Below the pieces are notes generated by a model, which searched no databases, was not told the DNA's origin, and saw only the letters and a program-made list of their open reading frames with translations. 64,000 bases of DNA from Isoetes taiwanensis (Eukaryota > Streptophyta > Lycopodiopsida > Isoetales > Isoetaceae): the NCBI GenBank assembly GCA_021234155.1, contig JAJEKV010000014.1, positions 4,229,563 to 4,293,562 of the forward strand. The letters are read 5' to 3'. Below, piece after piece: positions 61,236 to 64,000 of the stretch. A program made the translations under genes and the position numbers. Positions within the stretch are counted from its first letter, which is position 1. Every line of letters starts with the position of its first letter.

Positions 61236-64000
61236 TAATTGATAATGTGGCACGCTAAGCAAAGCAGCCCATCAAGTCATCGCATTTGTGCCAATAAGCC
61301 TCCATCGGCCGTGATTTCCCGCTTTCTCTACCTTGCAAATTTGGCAACACGTACTTCAATTTAAACCACCCTCACCTTGCATCCTCCCGATAGATTGGGT
61401 TTGGATTTTGTAATGTACCGCTTCACCAACTTTGAGAACTCTTTGCAAAGTGCAGGATTTGCCGACTTGCAGCTAATGTTTCCTTCGCGAACTACAACGC
61501 TGCCATATATTTGTGTCCTGAATGTCAAATTTTCGATAATGAAAGTGAAGGTCACTGCTAGAGCAAGTGCCTATAGCTATGGCGATCCCCGACCGCCTGC
61601 ACTCAAAACTGTGATTAATTCCGCCTCGCGACACCAAACCGAAGCTCCCCGTGGAGATCCCAAACAAACCGTCAAGATGGAAGCCCACCTGTGCTCGTAT
61701 TCTCGCTCAATCACGCATTAATTCATCCTCACTTTACAAATTCTACCAATCGCTATGTCGACAAAGAACTTCCAAACCGGACCAATATTTTCTCAAACCA
61801 TTGCCTACACTTTAAAAAATAGCACAAACGATCACCCAAATAGAAACTTGACCGCAGAACAAATAAGCGTTCTCCTCACATGCAATAAACATACCATTTT
61901 GAATACAATACAATACCGTATCTTAATCCCCACCATTGCCGCATCATTCTCCTCAAATACCAAACGAATTAAGTAAACATAATTGCAGCCAGCCATGCTC
62001 TTCTTTCCACTCAGCAGACATGGAGTCAGTAGTCTTCCTATTTTTCCCAACCCCGCAAGAGTGAATAAGTCGAATGAAATCCCAAGGGATGAGAAGAACA
62101 CTACTCAGATTTTAGATTCCAAACCCCAAAATGTTTTCGCTAAGAAATATCTGATCGTGGAGGAATAAATAGGGATCAAAGTAAAAGAACATAAAACAAC
62201 CCGGACAGCTCAAGCACAGATTAAGGATGGAGGTCCGAGTTATGACGGTTGAGCAAAATTTCATATCGATGCTTCCGTATTAATAAGCTACATTCCCCTA
62301 ACTCTACAAACCCATCATCCCATATAAATAAATGTAGGATTTTACTTTGAAGAAGGGGAATGCTACATAAACTTGTTATAATTGTGTTTCCTAAAATAAG
62401 CCATCTATCCCCGCAACATTTGGCATCAATTGCAATTAAGATAAGATAGAAGCCTAAAAAATAAGAAACCAAGACACTTGTCATTTGTATACCTCCTTGC
62501 CGCCACGCTTCGAAGAGTATTAAATGCGCAAGTACCGCGGGTTCATTTATCAGACAAATAAAATGATGCTTGTAAACCATATAAAACGCTGCAGCAGACA
62601 TTACACATAACAAAGTGCTTATATGCATGCATCCAAAATTATCGCCTAATCTTCTAAACTCGACATGCAAAAGAGACCAAGTGTTAAAAAGCATAGTAAA
62701 CCATGTGATGCATGAGAGTGATAAAAAGCAATGGATACATATTAAAGCACATGCTGCTAAGTAAAACGCAGTATAAACACACATGCGTAGAAAGTATGCA
62801 ACTAATGCTCCTCAAAGACATACCGAAGCTGTCGGCTATCTATTAGAAGCAAATTATAGCAACAAGTTTAAATTAGTCCCCAACCAATGTCAAACAAAGA
62901 GAGGCTACCACAAATCAAGAACACTAACGCCAAAGAGACACGCATGCAATGAATTAACTATTTCCAAACATGATTTTCACCTTCATTTCTACGGAAGCAC
63001 AAACAGAGCTAGAGGTTCCTTCAAGAAAGATAAAAATAAAAGATCTATAAAACAAAACTTGGCTTCTTTAGAGAACATTTAGCAAAGATATCCCAATAAG
63101 AAATAAAATGCAAGGTTCTTACTATTACCACTCGGTCCTATCTCATCCATCCTCCAAAGCCACAATGCCCCATCAATGTGGTAAATCCATGGAAGAACTC
63201 GTGGCAATCTACCAAGAGATGCCTATATTGCATGTGAAACTTTGTCCTAATACCCCGAGTAAGTAGTAAGCAAATCCATTGATAGAGTTTAGCACTCGAG
63301 ACAAGAATATCTTTTCCGCGAACAGAGCTCAGAGCTCTGTAACATAGACCGTAAAATAAAGATGGAGGCATAGTCGGGTCATAAAGATTTCCATGTCACG
63401 TATATATAAGGGATTTAAAAATGCATTGTATGAAATTGAAATTAGAAACTACCCGAAAGAATCTTCTTGAATGGTAGAGAGTCTTGTTGAATATGCAAAC
63501 CATCTTCAAAGTAAGCATGTCTAGTATAAAAGCATCTCAAGATGTAACCCCAAGTAAAAGTAGACAAATAAAGGCAAATAAATAAAGGGTAACTTTTAAC
63601 CTCCTCCAAGCAAGCAAGTATGCCTCTAGGAATTTCCATCACCACCTTATACCTGATGCAACCGAGGAAAAGATCATTGAGGAAATACATAACAGAGTCT
63701 TCAAAATTTGGCGGTGGCTTACCTTCCCCGCAAAAGGCCAACTCCCGGATGTCAAAACTCACCAAAAGATAGAAAATCTATTTGAATAAGTCAAATTCAA
63801 GGAACACAATCCATCGCACTCAAAGAAAGAAAAAATGTCCGGGAGAATAAATAGACAATATAAGAACAAATGGACATCAAATGCTGAGTAATCATATAGT
63901 GACTCATGCCATATCGAGCCTAAAGCCAATCCATACGACATGGATTTGATGTTGAGGCTGTGACCTACAACAACCCTGTATTAAGTGCTATAAGATGTAT
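61236..64000. other. Intergenic sequence with one long hydrophobic frame
   Basis: Largest frame is 62221-62784 (minus, 187 codons), very hydrophobic with several possible membrane segments and many Cys/Ile/Leu. Its AT-rich codons and lack of similarity make chance likely. Another frame (63442-63765, minus, 107 codons) is also unrecognised. The frame at 61377-61721 (plus) overlaps open minus frames. Confidence 0.4.

Noticed and set aside
62221-62784. Membrane protein gene of 187 codons
   Set aside because: AT-rich, hydrophobic by composition, no recognised family, no neighbouring exon or start context.

Overview
The window reads as a stretch of a large, transposon-rich land-plant nuclear genome. 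Its LTR retrotransposons have Met-tRNA primer sites, the Ty3/gypsy copy carries a chromodomain, two plant-type L1 LINEs have EN, RT and zf-RVT parts, and there is a decayed PLS-type pentatricopeptide-repeat (PPR) gene. I see no clearly intact host gene. Which plant it is cannot be read from the window. A prokaryote-like DNA methyltransferase gene beside a DDE-like gene would fit a non-flowering lineage (fern, lycophyte, bryophyte), but that is inference. Almost every coding remnant is cut by 1-3 base indels, which means either old copies or an indel-prone assembly.

Positions 1-7800 hold the most unusual content. A minus-strand gene remnant (about 60-2961) shows three acidic signatures (IDGMD, DNTT..KN, GHT-HDQID) of an uncharacterised transposase-like family. 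It is divergent from a plus-strand intron-bearing gene (3296 to about 7800) whose exons encode a ParB-like segment followed by a DNA N6-adenine/N4-cytosine methyltransferase (EGDC, D-IPYGF, then DAFS.SG). About 40 copies of a 16-bp perfect palindrome, GGTATAAATTTATACC, lie between the two genes, in at least four introns and once in the 3' trailer, and I found none in the recognised exons. My reading is one selfish-element module of transposase-like protein, DNA methylase and palindromic site array.

Positions 8675-13600 hold a minus-strand L1-type LINE with a 24-nt T-run (its poly-A tail). A second, 5'-truncated plus-strand LINE with a (TTCTA)n tail is inserted in it. After non-coding sequence comes a clear nest: a Ty1/copia element (15665-33304, minus strand, TSD gccac) whose RNase H gene is split by a 13-kb Ty3/gypsy chromovirus (16068-29046, minus strand, TSD aatat). 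Both elements have paired LTRs, Met-tRNA primer sites and polypurine tracts.

Positions 34300-36250 carry three diverged direct repeat units. A retroposon-like tail follows at about 36300-36540. A second L1 LINE in plus orientation covers about 37450-44453 (ORF1 zinc knuckle, endonuclease, RT, A-rich tail). A PPR pseudogene lies at about 46860-47880 (minus). A short LTR element with unrecognised internal sequence occupies 49110-52261 (TSD ataag). The last 11.7 kb is AT-rich with no recognised gene except a tRNA-related, SINE-like block near 61100-61235.
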